DNA of 5,572 nt from Polyangiaceae bacterium (GTDB lineage: Bacteria > Myxococcota_A > Polyangia > Polyangiales > Polyangiaceae). Shown here piece by piece: positions 1-5,572 of the stretch. The stretch lies in NCBI GenBank assembly GCA_022447485.1, contig JAKVCH010000229.1, positions 1 to 5,572 of the forward strand. The letters are read 5' to 3'. Within the stretch, counting starts at the first letter, position 1. Each line of letters begins with the position of its first letter. Both the position numbers and the translations under genes were made by a program. Under the pieces are notes generated by a model that did no database searches, was not told where the DNA came from, and was given only the letters and a program-made list of their open reading frames with translations.

Positions 1-194
1 GCGCTAATTCTCAAGACTTCGCTTTACCCAGTGAGTACTATCCCGAGGCCCAAGCACTCAACCCATATATTCTCCAAGCCCTCGAACCCGACCCCCAGAA
101 CCGTTTTCCTTCGGTAAAGGCAATGGCTGCCGAGCTATTGCCATTCGCATCCAAGCGTTCCCAAGGTATTTGGCAAGACGAATTTTGTCTCTAG
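1..194 (+). CDS. C-terminal end of a probable Hanks-type Ser/Thr protein kinase (5' end outside window)
   Basis: An open frame enters from the left edge (first full codon at base 3) and ends at TAG 192-194, giving 63 residues. No start lies in the window, so the gene is partial. The visible part resembles the end of a bacterial Ser/Thr kinase C-lobe: a leucine-rich helix (ILQALEPDPQNRFPS, about residues 23-37) carrying the subdomain XI 'DPxxRF' pattern, then a helix (VKAMAAELLPF, about 38-48) that usually closes the fold. In this family the Arg of that pattern (residue 34) pairs with the Glu of the APE motif, which lies outside the window. Only about 15 residues follow the fold, so no C-terminal membrane or sensor domain is present. 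The gene converges on ftsZ and so is not part of that operon. The catalytic loop cannot be seen; a pseudokinase or another helical protein is possible. The kinase call rests on pattern recognition of a short segment. Confidence 0.68.
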   Translation, partial: ANSQDFALPSEYYPEAQALNPYILQALEPDPQNRFPSVKAMAAELLPFASKRSQGIWQDEFCL

Positions 195-240
195 CCCCGC
201 GATAGGCGGCTCCAAGAAGAGTCGACGAGCGACAAAACTT

Positions 241-272
241 AGAAAGGGCAACCACTCAGGATTGCCCTTTCT
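241..272. terminator. Hairpin between convergent genes, possible bidirectional terminator
   Basis: Arms at 241-251 (AGAAAGGGCAA) and 262-272 (TTGCCCTTTCT) pair perfectly over 11 bp around a 10-nt loop. It lies 47 nt past the stop of the plus-strand kinase-like gene and 35 nt past the ftsZ stop on the minus strand. On the minus strand the descending arm ends in TTTCT and is followed by AAGTTTTG, so the U-rich tract is interrupted. On the plus strand only the TTTCT inside the arm provides U residues. Termination is more likely for ftsZ than for the kinase gene. The rest of 195-306 shows nothing else I can support. Confidence 0.6.
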
Positions 273-306
273 GCACAGGAACAGACTTTTGGCTCTATTG
301 CGAGCT

Positions 307-1539
307 TTAGCTATTGCCTGACTGACGCCGCTGAAAGGCTGGGGTATCCCACTCAGACTCTGAACTCGAGGGGAAACTCGAGCGAGATGGAGGATTCACC
401 GACTGACGACTACCCGCTTCAAAACTCGGCGCGGAGGTCGTTCCTCGCCGCGCGTAGGCAGGAGCTGGCTCAGCACGGTTACCCGGCAGTGCAGCTGGTG
501 CAAGGCTCTTGTTCTGAGCCGGAATTGTCGAAAGAGCGTGAGCCTCATGCTCCTGGGCTGGCTCGCTGAGAGGCCGGTCAAAACCAGTCGCAATCACCGT
601 CACCTTCAAGGCTTCTTCCATTGTCTCATCGATAGAAGCCCCAAAGATAATATTAGCGTCCTCATGAGCTTGCTCTTGAATAAAGGAGGCCGCCTCCTGA
701 ATTTCGCGCATTCTCATATCGGCACCGCCCACCACATTGATCAAAACGCCGGTGGCACCTTCGACAGAAATATCGTCAAGAAGCGGAGAGGTGACAGCTT
801 GCTCTGCTGCCAAGCGAGCTCGACCCTCTCCTTTCGCGCAACCAGAGCCCATCAGTGAACGGCCCATATTTCTCATCACTGTTGTGACGTCTGCAAAGTC
901 GACGTTCACGATGCCATCCAGAGTGATCAAATCGCTGATTCCACGCACAGCCTGGTAAAGAACCTCATCAGCCTTGCGGAAAGCCTCGACGAAGGTGAGA
1001 TCCTCGTCGTCCAAGGTCATGAGTTTCTCATTGGGAATCGTGATCAAGGTATCGACGTGTTCCGTTAACGCCGCAATCGCAGCATCGGCTCGACGAGTGC
1101 GCTGCCTACCTTCAAATCCAAAAGGCTTGGTGACAACGCCCACGGTGAGCGCCCCGACTTCCCGCGCAATCTGCGCGATGACAGGAGCCGCACCAGAGCC
1201 GGTACCGCCACCCATACCGGCGGTGACGAAGACCATATCGGCCCCTTCTAGTTGCTCCTTGAGAAGGTTTGCGTCTTCGACGGCCGCTTTACGACCTCGC
1301 TCGGGATCGGCACCGGCGCCCAACCCACGGGTCACATTGGCCCCGATATGAATACGTTCACGGGCCGAATTAGCGTTTAATGCCTGAACGTCAGTGTTGA
1401 CACTCAAGAACTCAACACCATCCAGCCCAAAGTGGATCATCGTGTTGATGGCATTATTTCCGGAACCACCTACTCCGACAACTTTGATTTTGGCCTGATA
1501 CTGACTGCAGTCATCTGCAAATTCGATTGAAAAACTCAA
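307..1539 (-). CDS. ftsZ: Cell division protein FtsZ
   Basis: Tubulin-like GTPase (410 aa) that polymerises into the cytoplasmic Z ring and recruits the divisome. The N-terminal Rossmann-type GTPase domain opens with VVGVGGSGNNA (20-30). The tubulin signature GGGTGSG is at 110-116. The T7 synergy loop NVDFAD (212-217) carries the aspartates that complete the GTPase site of the next subunit (D214, D217). A Ser/Pro/Ala-rich, probably disordered linker spans about 325-395. The C-terminal peptide is WDTPAFQRRQ (397-406) plus four residues. The start is TTG at 1539-1537: a GGGAGG Shine-Dalgarno lies 6 nt upstream, the next in-frame Met is residue 34 inside the fold, and no ATG, GTG or other TTG lies upstream in frame before a TAA. 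It is last in the cluster, 156 nt after ftsA. An intrinsic terminator in that gap suggests partly independent transcription. Length and motifs are normal for the family. Confidence 0.98.
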   Translation of the reverse strand: MSFSIEFADDCSQYQAKIKVVGVGGSGNNAINTMIHFGLDGVEFLSVNTDVQALNANSARERIHIGANVTRGLGAGADPERGRKAAVEDANLLKEQLEGADMVFVTAGMGGGTGSGAAPVIAQIAREVGALTVGVVTKPFGFEGRQRTRRADAAIAALTEHVDTLITIPNEKLMTLDDEDLTFVEAFRKADEVLYQAVRGISDLITLDGIVNVDFADVTTVMRNMGRSLMGSGCAKGEGRARLAAEQAVTSPLLDDISVEGATGVLINVVGGADMRMREIQEAASFIQEQAHEDANIIFGASIDETMEEALKVTVIATGFDRPLSEPAQEHEAHALSTIPAQNKSLAPAALPGNRAEPAPAYARRGTTSAPSFEAGSRQSVNPPSRSSFPSSSESEWDTPAFQRRQSGNS

Positions 1540-1545
1540 CTTCTG

Positions 1546-1551
1546 CCTCCC
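1546..1551 (-). promoter_or_regulatory. Strong Shine-Dalgarno of ftsZ, fixes the TTG start
   Basis: On the minus strand GGGAGG stands 6 nt before the TTG codon of ftsZ. It is the strongest Shine-Dalgarno sequence among the starts in this window. It supports TTG as the real initiation codon even though no ATG is available nearby. Confidence 0.85.
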
Positions 1552-1620
1552 GAAATGGCGATCCCTGCGAACTGCTACGAAAAGTAACGATGATCGAGGA
1601 ACAACCTCTTGCTGAATTAG

Positions 1621-1650
1621 TTAATAATCTGAGACAAAGAAAAGGAGCAA
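1621..1650 (-). promoter_or_regulatory. Weak candidate sigma70-type promoter for ftsZ
   Basis: On the minus strand TTGCTC (1645-1650) is followed, after 18 nt, by TATTAA (1621-1626). These match the -35 and -10 consensus at about 3 and 4 of 6 positions. The -35 half lies inside the terminator stem and the -10 half in an AT-rich stretch. Transcription from here would give an ftsZ leader of about 75 nt. This is a low-information match, proposed mainly because the terminator after ftsA implies a need for an ftsZ promoter. A promoter inside ftsA is equally possible. Confidence 0.22.
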
Positions 1651-1665
1651 CTTTTTGTTGCTCCT
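1633..1665 (-). terminator. Intrinsic terminator downstream of ftsA
   Basis: The minus-strand transcript would form a perfect 9-bp stem: AGGAGCAAC (from 1665-1657) pairs with GTTGCTCCT (from 1651-1643) around a five-A loop. The stem is followed at once by TTTCTTTG (1642-1635), and with the last T of the stem the run is TTTT-C-TTT. The hairpin begins 30 nt after the ftsA stop codon. This is a classical Rho-independent layout on the minus strand. On the plus strand the hairpin is followed by CAACG, so it is directional. It should stop or weaken transcription from ftsA into ftsZ. Confidence 0.75.
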
Positions 1666-1695
1666 CAACGAAATAATTTTTGAAATTTTAATATT

Positions 1696-2961
1696 TTAGA
1701 AGGCCCCGCGCAGCCAACCCATAAAACCTCGACCCATCGAGATCGCGCCTGACTCGTCCGGAGTACCTTCTCCCGATAGCGAGGCTTCATAGTCAGCCTC
1801 CTCGGCCTCAGCTATCTGACGCGCCCCATAATGCAAGAGCCCGACACCTGCCGCATATTGGGGGCCTTGCACTAACTGAGTTAAACCACTCACCCCGGCG
1901 GGAAAGCCCATTCGTACGGGCATACCGAGAATATCCTCGGCAGACTCGACCATTCCCTCCATGAGATTCGCACCACCAGTCAAGACGGCTCCAGCACTTG
2001 CTAGCTCAATTAATCCGGACTCCTCCATCCGCCGGCGTATTTCATGGAAGATTTCCTCAGCCCGGGGCTCAATAATCTCGCTCACGAACCGCCGAGGGGC
2101 CTGACGAGCGGCATGTCCACCCACGCCAGGAACTTCCACCTCTTCTTCATCGCCGACCATCCGACCCAATGCGCAACCATAATTGCGCTTCAAACGCTCA
2201 GCTTCACCCGTCGGCGTTCGTAAACCGGCCGCTAAATCTGAAGTAATATTATTGCCGCCGACAGGAATCACACTCGCATGAGCGATTCCCCCCTCGCTGT
2301 ATGCAATAATATCGGTCGTACCTCCGCCAATATCAATGACGACAACACCGATCTCCTTTTCGTCGTCACTGAGCACGGCTTCGGCACTGGCGTACGGGGA
2401 AAGGACCACATCGGCGATATCTAGGCCACATCGCTCCACACAGCGCACCACATTCTGAATATTCGAAGTGGCAGCCGTGACGAGGTTGACGCGTGTCTGT
2501 AGACGTACCCCAGCCATGCCAATCGGATCGCGAATGCCATCCTGGGTATCGACGAGGTATTCCCGAGGCAATACGTGTAAAATCATCCGATCGGCATCGA
2601 CGGGAACGGCACGAGCTGCCTCCAAAACCCGATCAACATCCGAGGGGCTAACTTCTCTCGCGGCGACCGCACACATGCCATGAGATGGAATCGAGCGTAC
2701 GTGACTGCCGCCCACGGCAGCATAGACCGTATCAATCTCGACGCCGGCGCAATTTTGTGCGGCATCCACGGCTTCACGAATCGCCCGCACCGTCCAATCG
2801 ATATTGGTGACCACTCCCTTACGCAATCCGCGACAAGGCACATTGCCGACGCCTAAGATAGTGATTCCCTCATCATCGACTTCGCCAACCACAGCGGTCA
2901 CCTTTGTCGAGCCAAGGTCTAAACCAACAATAACTTCAGGGGGTTCAATCGATGTCGTCAT
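1696..2961 (-). CDS. ftsA: Cell division protein FtsA
   Basis: Actin-like ATPase that binds the FtsZ C-terminal peptide and anchors the Z ring to the inner membrane. With the start used here it has 421 aa, very close to E. coli FtsA (420). Motifs in order: phosphate-1 loop GLDLGSTK (13-20); the FtsA-specific 1C subdomain, roughly 70-150, in place of actin's 1B; phosphate-2 motif DIGGGTTD (210-217); adenosine motif LTGGANLMEG (327-336); and a C-terminal amphipathic membrane-targeting helix GRGFMGWLRGAF (410-421) after an acidic, Ser/Gly-rich spacer. The frame is open to an earlier ATG at 3000, which would add 13 residues. I prefer 2961 because it gives the usual 10-15 residues before the phosphate loop and has a GAGAG element 6 nt upstream, whereas the earlier ATG has only a weak GAAGA. 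It follows ftsQ by 82 nt and is closed by a terminator. Confidence 0.95.
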   Translation of the reverse strand: MTTSIEPPEVIVGLDLGSTKVTAVVGEVDDEGITILGVGNVPCRGLRKGVVTNIDWTVRAIREAVDAAQNCAGVEIDTVYAAVGGSHVRSIPSHGMCAVAAREVSPSDVDRVLEAARAVPVDADRMILHVLPREYLVDTQDGIRDPIGMAGVRLQTRVNLVTAATSNIQNVVRCVERCGLDIADVVLSPYASAEAVLSDDEKEIGVVVIDIGGGTTDIIAYSEGGIAHASVIPVGGNNITSDLAAGLRTPTGEAERLKRNYGCALGRMVGDEEEVEVPGVGGHAARQAPRRFVSEIIEPRAEEIFHEIRRRMEESGLIELASAGAVLTGGANLMEGMVESAEDILGMPVRMGFPAGVSGLTQLVQGPQYAAGVGLLHYGARQIAEAEEADYEASLSGEGTPDESGAISMGRGFMGWLRGAF

Positions 2962-2967
2962 TTCTTT

Positions 2968-2972
2968 CTCTC
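2968..2972 (-). promoter_or_regulatory. Shine-Dalgarno-like GAGAG supporting the shorter ftsA start
   Basis: On the minus strand GAGAG lies 6 nt before the ATG at 2961-2959. It is a partial match to AGGAGG, but better than the sequence before the alternative ATG at 3000. It is one of two reasons, with family length, for choosing the shorter FtsA. Confidence 0.45.
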
Positions 2973-3043
2973 GCCAGAAGGGCTGAATCGAACCTGCCAT
3001 GCTGTCTTCAAGCGGGCCAAGTTTGAGGTCGACAAATTACGGC

Positions 3044-3925
3044 TCAACGGGTTCTTAAAACCACTCGCTCAGGATGAGCTTGATTATCCAAAAAGAGCGT
3101 CTCAGCTGCTGCTCCTGCTTTCTCGGTTTGGCGTAAAACCTTTGCTGCTCTTTGGAGCTTTTCCTTCCAGGGAGATTCACCCAGCCTGAAGCTCAACCCC
3201 GATTCTCCAGCAATAAGAGTTACGGCTCCAGATTCCTCGAAATGCAGCTCCTGGACCGAGTACTTCTTCGCCATGCCCAACTTGGAATAGTCAATCAGTA
3301 GAGAAAGCCCCTGGCGCAATCGATGCATCTCAGCTCCCCGATCACGTTGGAGTGCCTCCAGCTGCACGCCTGTCAAAAATGGTAAATCAGCAGGATCGCC
3401 CATCGCCCAGGTCTTGAAAGGGCGGGCATCCCGGTCGACGATCAAAATTTCGCTACCTAGCTGCAAAAGCGCTACGGGCTCATGCTCCTCCACAACAACT
3501 TTCAGCGTATCAGGTAGTCGTCGACTCACGTAAGCCCGCTGGATCCAGGGGTTGGCCACCAAGGCGAATTCAGCCTCCGAGGGATCGATCGTCAGCAAGT
3601 TGCGACCTCGCCTTAGGTCGGCCAGTCCCAAAATATCGTCTTGATGAAAACGCGAAACTCCCTCTACTTCAATATTTTGCACGGCAAAGCGAGGCGTCGC
3701 CAGGGCATAGCGCCAAGCACCCCACGACAGCCCAGCTCCTAGAGATAGAGCAAGAGCAACACCCCCAAAAAACTTCGCAAATAGAACACTTCGACTGCGC
3801 CAGTTCGAGCGCTGAGGAATATCGTCCTCCGCAGCAACATGCTTTTCTTGCGGTGCGGAAACGACCCGCCGCCTTGTTTTCTCGCTCTTTTTAGTTGTGC
3901 TGCGCCGCAATTTACGATTTGTCAT
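3044..3925 (-). CDS. ftsQ: Cell division protein FtsQ (POTRA-domain divisome protein)
   Basis: Bitopic inner-membrane protein (293 aa) of the FtsQ/DivIB family, which links early and late divisome proteins through FtsB and FtsL. The layout is typical. A very basic cytoplasmic tail (1-48, many Lys/Arg in the first 20) leads to a single membrane helix at about 49-72 (from FAKFFGGVALALSLG). A periplasmic POTRA domain spans about 80-155 and starts FAVQNIEVEGVSRF, with NPWIQRAYVSRRLPDTL at 125-141. The FtsQ beta domain spans about 158-290. The short inter-domain segment VDRDARPF (163-170) is characteristic of the family. The ATG lies only 12 nt after the murC stop and in the same reading frame, and I see no Shine-Dalgarno in front of it, so translation is probably coupled to murC. 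The length is slightly above E. coli FtsQ (276), mainly from the long N-terminal tail. Confidence 0.93.
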   Translation of the reverse strand: MTNRKLRRSTTKKSEKTRRRVVSAPQEKHVAAEDDIPQRSNWRSRSVLFAKFFGGVALALSLGAGLSWGAWRYALATPRFAVQNIEVEGVSRFHQDDILGLADLRRGRNLLTIDPSEAEFALVANPWIQRAYVSRRLPDTLKVVVEEHEPVALLQLGSEILIVDRDARPFKTWAMGDPADLPFLTGVQLEALQRDRGAEMHRLRQGLSLLIDYSKLGMAKKYSVQELHFEESGAVTLIAGESGLSFRLGESPWKEKLQRAAKVLRQTEKAGAAAETLFLDNQAHPERVVLRTR

Positions 3926-3937
3926 GACGATCGCGAG

Positions 3938-5317
3938 CTAGGCTCTAGTCAAAATTGCCCTCTCTACATCTGGAAGGATCTTGTTGATATCACCAGCCCC
4001 GAGAGCAATCACAACGTCACCCGGTTCGGCAAGCTCAGCTATTCTGGCTACTAACTCGTGCTTATTGTCTACATAAGACGCCGCGTGGTGGCCAAACTTC
4101 CGGATCGCCTCCGCTAAATGAGGCGAGTCTGCGCCTTCAATGCTTTTTTCTCCCGCAGCATACACGTCAACGAGAAGGACTTCGTCAGCATCGTTAAAGG
4201 AACGAGCGAAATCTTCAAAGAGCTGTTCGGTACGAGAGTAGCGATGAGGCTGAAAGGCAACCAATACCTTGCCTGGGTAGGCTTTTCGAGCAGCCGTCAA
4301 GGTCGCCTTCACCTCGGCGGGATGGTGGCCATAATCATCAACAAGAGCAATTTCGCGAGGTGTGCCCACGACAGAGAAGCGACGAGCGACACCATGGAAA
4401 GTCTCCAGGGATTCTTTCATCACGTCCAAAGGCACTTCCAGTTCATCAGCGACCGCTATGGCAGCCAGAGTATTCAATACGTTGTGTTGTCCCGGCATCC
4501 GCACGCAAAATTCGCCCAAAAACTCACCCCGTCGGTAGGTATCGAAACGCGTCAGAATACCTTCGCCCCTCAGGTTACGAGCACAATAATCAGCCTGTTG
4601 GCTCAACCCATAGGTCACGTGACGCCGCTCCACTTGCGGCAGCAACTCTTGGACATGGGGGTGGTCCAAACACAGAGCGGCCAGGCCGTAGAAAGGGACT
4701 TTTTCTATGAATTCAAGAAAAGAGCGCTTTAAGTTTTCGTGCGTGCCATAGTAATCGAGATGTTCTGGGTCGATATTCGTTACGACGGCAATCGTTGGAG
4801 TGAGGCGCAAGAACGAACCATCGCTCTCATCGGCTTCCGCCACCAGTAAATCACCAGCCCCCAGCTTTGCATTGCTCCCAAACGACGCCATGCGCCCACC
4901 AACCACCACCGTAGGGTCGAGACCAGCAGCCCGAAGCACGGTCGCAACGAGAGAGGTTGTTGTCGTTTTTCCGTGAGAACCCGCAATCGCGACCCCGTAC
5001 TTGACGCGCATCAACTCTGCCAGCATTTCGGCACGAGAGATCACCGGAATGCCCAGTTCACGCGAGCGCACTATTTCTGGGTTGGATGGTCGAATAGCCG
5101 AGGAAAACACCACCACATCGGCTCCCTCAACATTTTCAGCGCGGTGTCCTACATCGATGCGTACTCCCAAAGATTGTAGCGCTTGGGTATTTTCGCCTTC
5201 CTTCAAGTCCGAGCCAGAAACATCGAATTCCAGGTTTTTGAGAATTTCGGCGAGTCCACTCATGCCGATGCCCCCAACTCCTATAAAATGAACGTGTCGA
5301 ACTCTACCGCGGAACAT
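3938..5317 (-). CDS. murC: UDP-N-acetylmuramate--L-alanine ligase MurC
   Basis: Cytoplasmic Mur ligase (459 aa) that adds L-alanine to UDP-MurNAc with ATP, the first amino acid of the peptidoglycan stem peptide. Three domains are visible. The N-terminal UDP-binding Rossmann domain begins HFIGVGGIGMSGLAE (10-24). The central ATPase domain has the P-loop GSHGKTTTT (113-121), EADESDGSF (161-169), NIDPEHLDYY (181-190) and QHNVLN (277-282). The C-terminal domain has DDYGHHPAEV (327-336), FQPHRYSR (355-362) and GAGDI (440-444). HFIGVGGIGMSG, DDYGHHP and FQPHRYSR identify MurC among the Mur ligases. The length is usual for a stand-alone MurC, so there is no MurB or Ddl fusion. The ATG at 5317 has AAGAAAGG (5325-5332) 7 nt upstream. 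It follows murG after 56 nt and is followed directly by ftsQ. Confidence 0.98.
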   Translation of the reverse strand: MFRGRVRHVHFIGVGGIGMSGLAEILKNLEFDVSGSDLKEGENTQALQSLGVRIDVGHRAENVEGADVVVFSSAIRPSNPEIVRSRELGIPVISRAEMLAELMRVKYGVAIAGSHGKTTTTSLVATVLRAAGLDPTVVVGGRMASFGSNAKLGAGDLLVAEADESDGSFLRLTPTIAVVTNIDPEHLDYYGTHENLKRSFLEFIEKVPFYGLAALCLDHPHVQELLPQVERRHVTYGLSQQADYCARNLRGEGILTRFDTYRRGEFLGEFCVRMPGQHNVLNTLAAIAVADELEVPLDVMKESLETFHGVARRFSVVGTPREIALVDDYGHHPAEVKATLTAARKAYPGKVLVAFQPHRYSRTEQLFEDFARSFNDADEVLLVDVYAAGEKSIEGADSPHLAEAIRKFGHHAASYVDNKHELVARIAELAEPGDVVIALGAGDINKILPDVERAILTRA

Positions 5318-5373
5318 GAACTTACCTTTCTTGAGTCCCCGACTTCACTACTAGCAGTGCAACAATCAATCTC

Positions 5374-5572
5374 TCACGGGAGAATATCTGCTAGCTCGAG
5401 AAAATCTCTCGCGACTTCATCAGCAGCATGGGGACGGCCCAGCCTGGTAGCAGCTTGCGCCATATCTTCCAAACGCCCCTGCTGGTTAATTAAATCTGAA
5501 ATTTCGTTTCCTAGCCGCTCGGCCGTTGCCTCGGAATTTAGCACCACCCGCGCGGCGCCCTCTTCTTCCAGG
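5374..5572 (-). CDS. murG: C-terminal end of MurG, lipid II synthase (5' end outside window)
   Basis: A minus-strand frame enters at the right edge (first full codon 5571-5569) and ends at TGA 5376-5374, giving 65 residues. They match the end of MurG, the peripheral inner-membrane GT28 glycosyltransferase that adds GlcNAc to lipid I to make lipid II. The segment LEEEGAARVVLNSEATAERL (residues 1-20 here) is the region after the UDP-GlcNAc site, where MurG proteins read roughly 'GAA...'. It continues with a helical tail containing RLEDMAQAATRLGRPHAADE, typical of the family (often 'GRPDAA'). No catalytic or donor-binding residues are within the window. The position immediately before murC is the standard dcw order and strengthens the call. 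The end is intact and the gene looks truncated only by the window edge. Confidence 0.9.
   Translation of the reverse strand, partial: LEEEGAARVVLNSEATAERLGNEISDLINQQGRLEDMAQAATRLGRPHAADEVARDFLELADILP

Noticed and set aside
58..255. A 65-codon minus-strand open frame at the left end
   Set aside because: It overlaps the plus-strand frame whose translation looks like a kinase C-terminus, begins inside the hairpin region, and resembles no protein family I know.
292..305. Small hairpin GCTC/GAGC just after the ftsZ stop
   Set aside because: A 4-bp stem with a 6-nt loop is expected by chance; the 241-272 hairpin is the better terminator.
974..1351. A 125-codon plus-strand open frame inside ftsZ
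   Set aside because: It is antisense to the conserved GTPase core of FtsZ, and its Ser/Pro/Ala/Arg-rich composition is what the complementary strand of that core would give.
2583..2843. An 86-codon minus-strand frame inside ftsA
   Set aside because: It is in a different frame from FtsA across its conserved 1C subdomain, and shows no family features.
4118..4732. A 204-codon open frame on the plus strand inside murC
   Set aside because: It lies wholly antisense to a clear, full-length MurC with all motifs. Its translation shows no recognisable domain, and it has no gene context. Long antisense frames are common opposite conserved coding sequence.
5346..5359. Imperfect 14-bp palindrome CACTACTAGCAGTG in the murG-murC gap
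   Set aside because: Only four outer pairs and a CTAG centre match, with a mismatch between them. It is too weak for a terminator or a confident operator, and there is no T-tract.
1..5572. CRISPR arrays, insertion sequences, tRNA or rRNA genes, phage or defence genes
   Set aside because: I read the gaps on both strands and saw no spaced direct repeats, transposase-like coding sequence, cloverleaf or rRNA-like segment. The window is almost fully occupied by housekeeping genes.

Overview
The window is a piece of a bacterial division and cell-wall (dcw) cluster, read almost entirely on the minus strand. In transcription order, right to left, it holds the 3' end of murG, then complete murC, ftsQ, ftsA and ftsZ. 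The five products fit one pathway. MurG and MurC make peptidoglycan precursors in the cytoplasm. FtsQ is the bitopic membrane scaffold of the divisome. FtsA is the actin-like membrane tether, and FtsZ is the tubulin-like GTPase that forms the division ring. All four complete genes have intact family motifs and near-normal lengths, and I see no frameshifts or insertion sequences.

Organism: the gene order and the FtsA/FtsZ sequences point to a Gram-negative, proteobacteria-like bacterium. The FtsZ core and a neighbouring Ser/Thr kinase-like tail fit the old 'Deltaproteobacteria' (Myxococcota, Desulfobacterota, Bdellovibrionota and relatives). This is an impression from the proteins, not a placement, and I cannot name a genus.

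Layout. Bases 1-194 (+ strand) are the C-terminal end of a separate gene whose 63 visible residues look like the last part of a Hanks-type Ser/Thr protein kinase domain; it converges on ftsZ. Bases 195-306 are a convergent intergenic gap with an 11-bp perfect hairpin (241-272). ftsZ (307-1539) starts with TTG behind a strong Shine-Dalgarno. Bases 1540-1695 form the largest gap and hold a good intrinsic terminator just after ftsA, then an AT-rich stretch that may carry an ftsZ promoter. ftsA occupies 1696-2961 (possible longer start at 3000), ftsQ 3044-3925, murC 3938-5317, and the murG end 5374-5572. No gap exceeds 300 bases.

Most notable: murC runs straight into ftsQ with no murB or ddl between them; a terminator separates ftsA from ftsZ; the ftsZ start codon is TTG; and the FtsZ C-terminal peptide differs from the E. 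coli form at two partner-binding positions. I found no sign of an undescribed system. This is mainly a conserved housekeeping region with some unusual regulatory and layout details.
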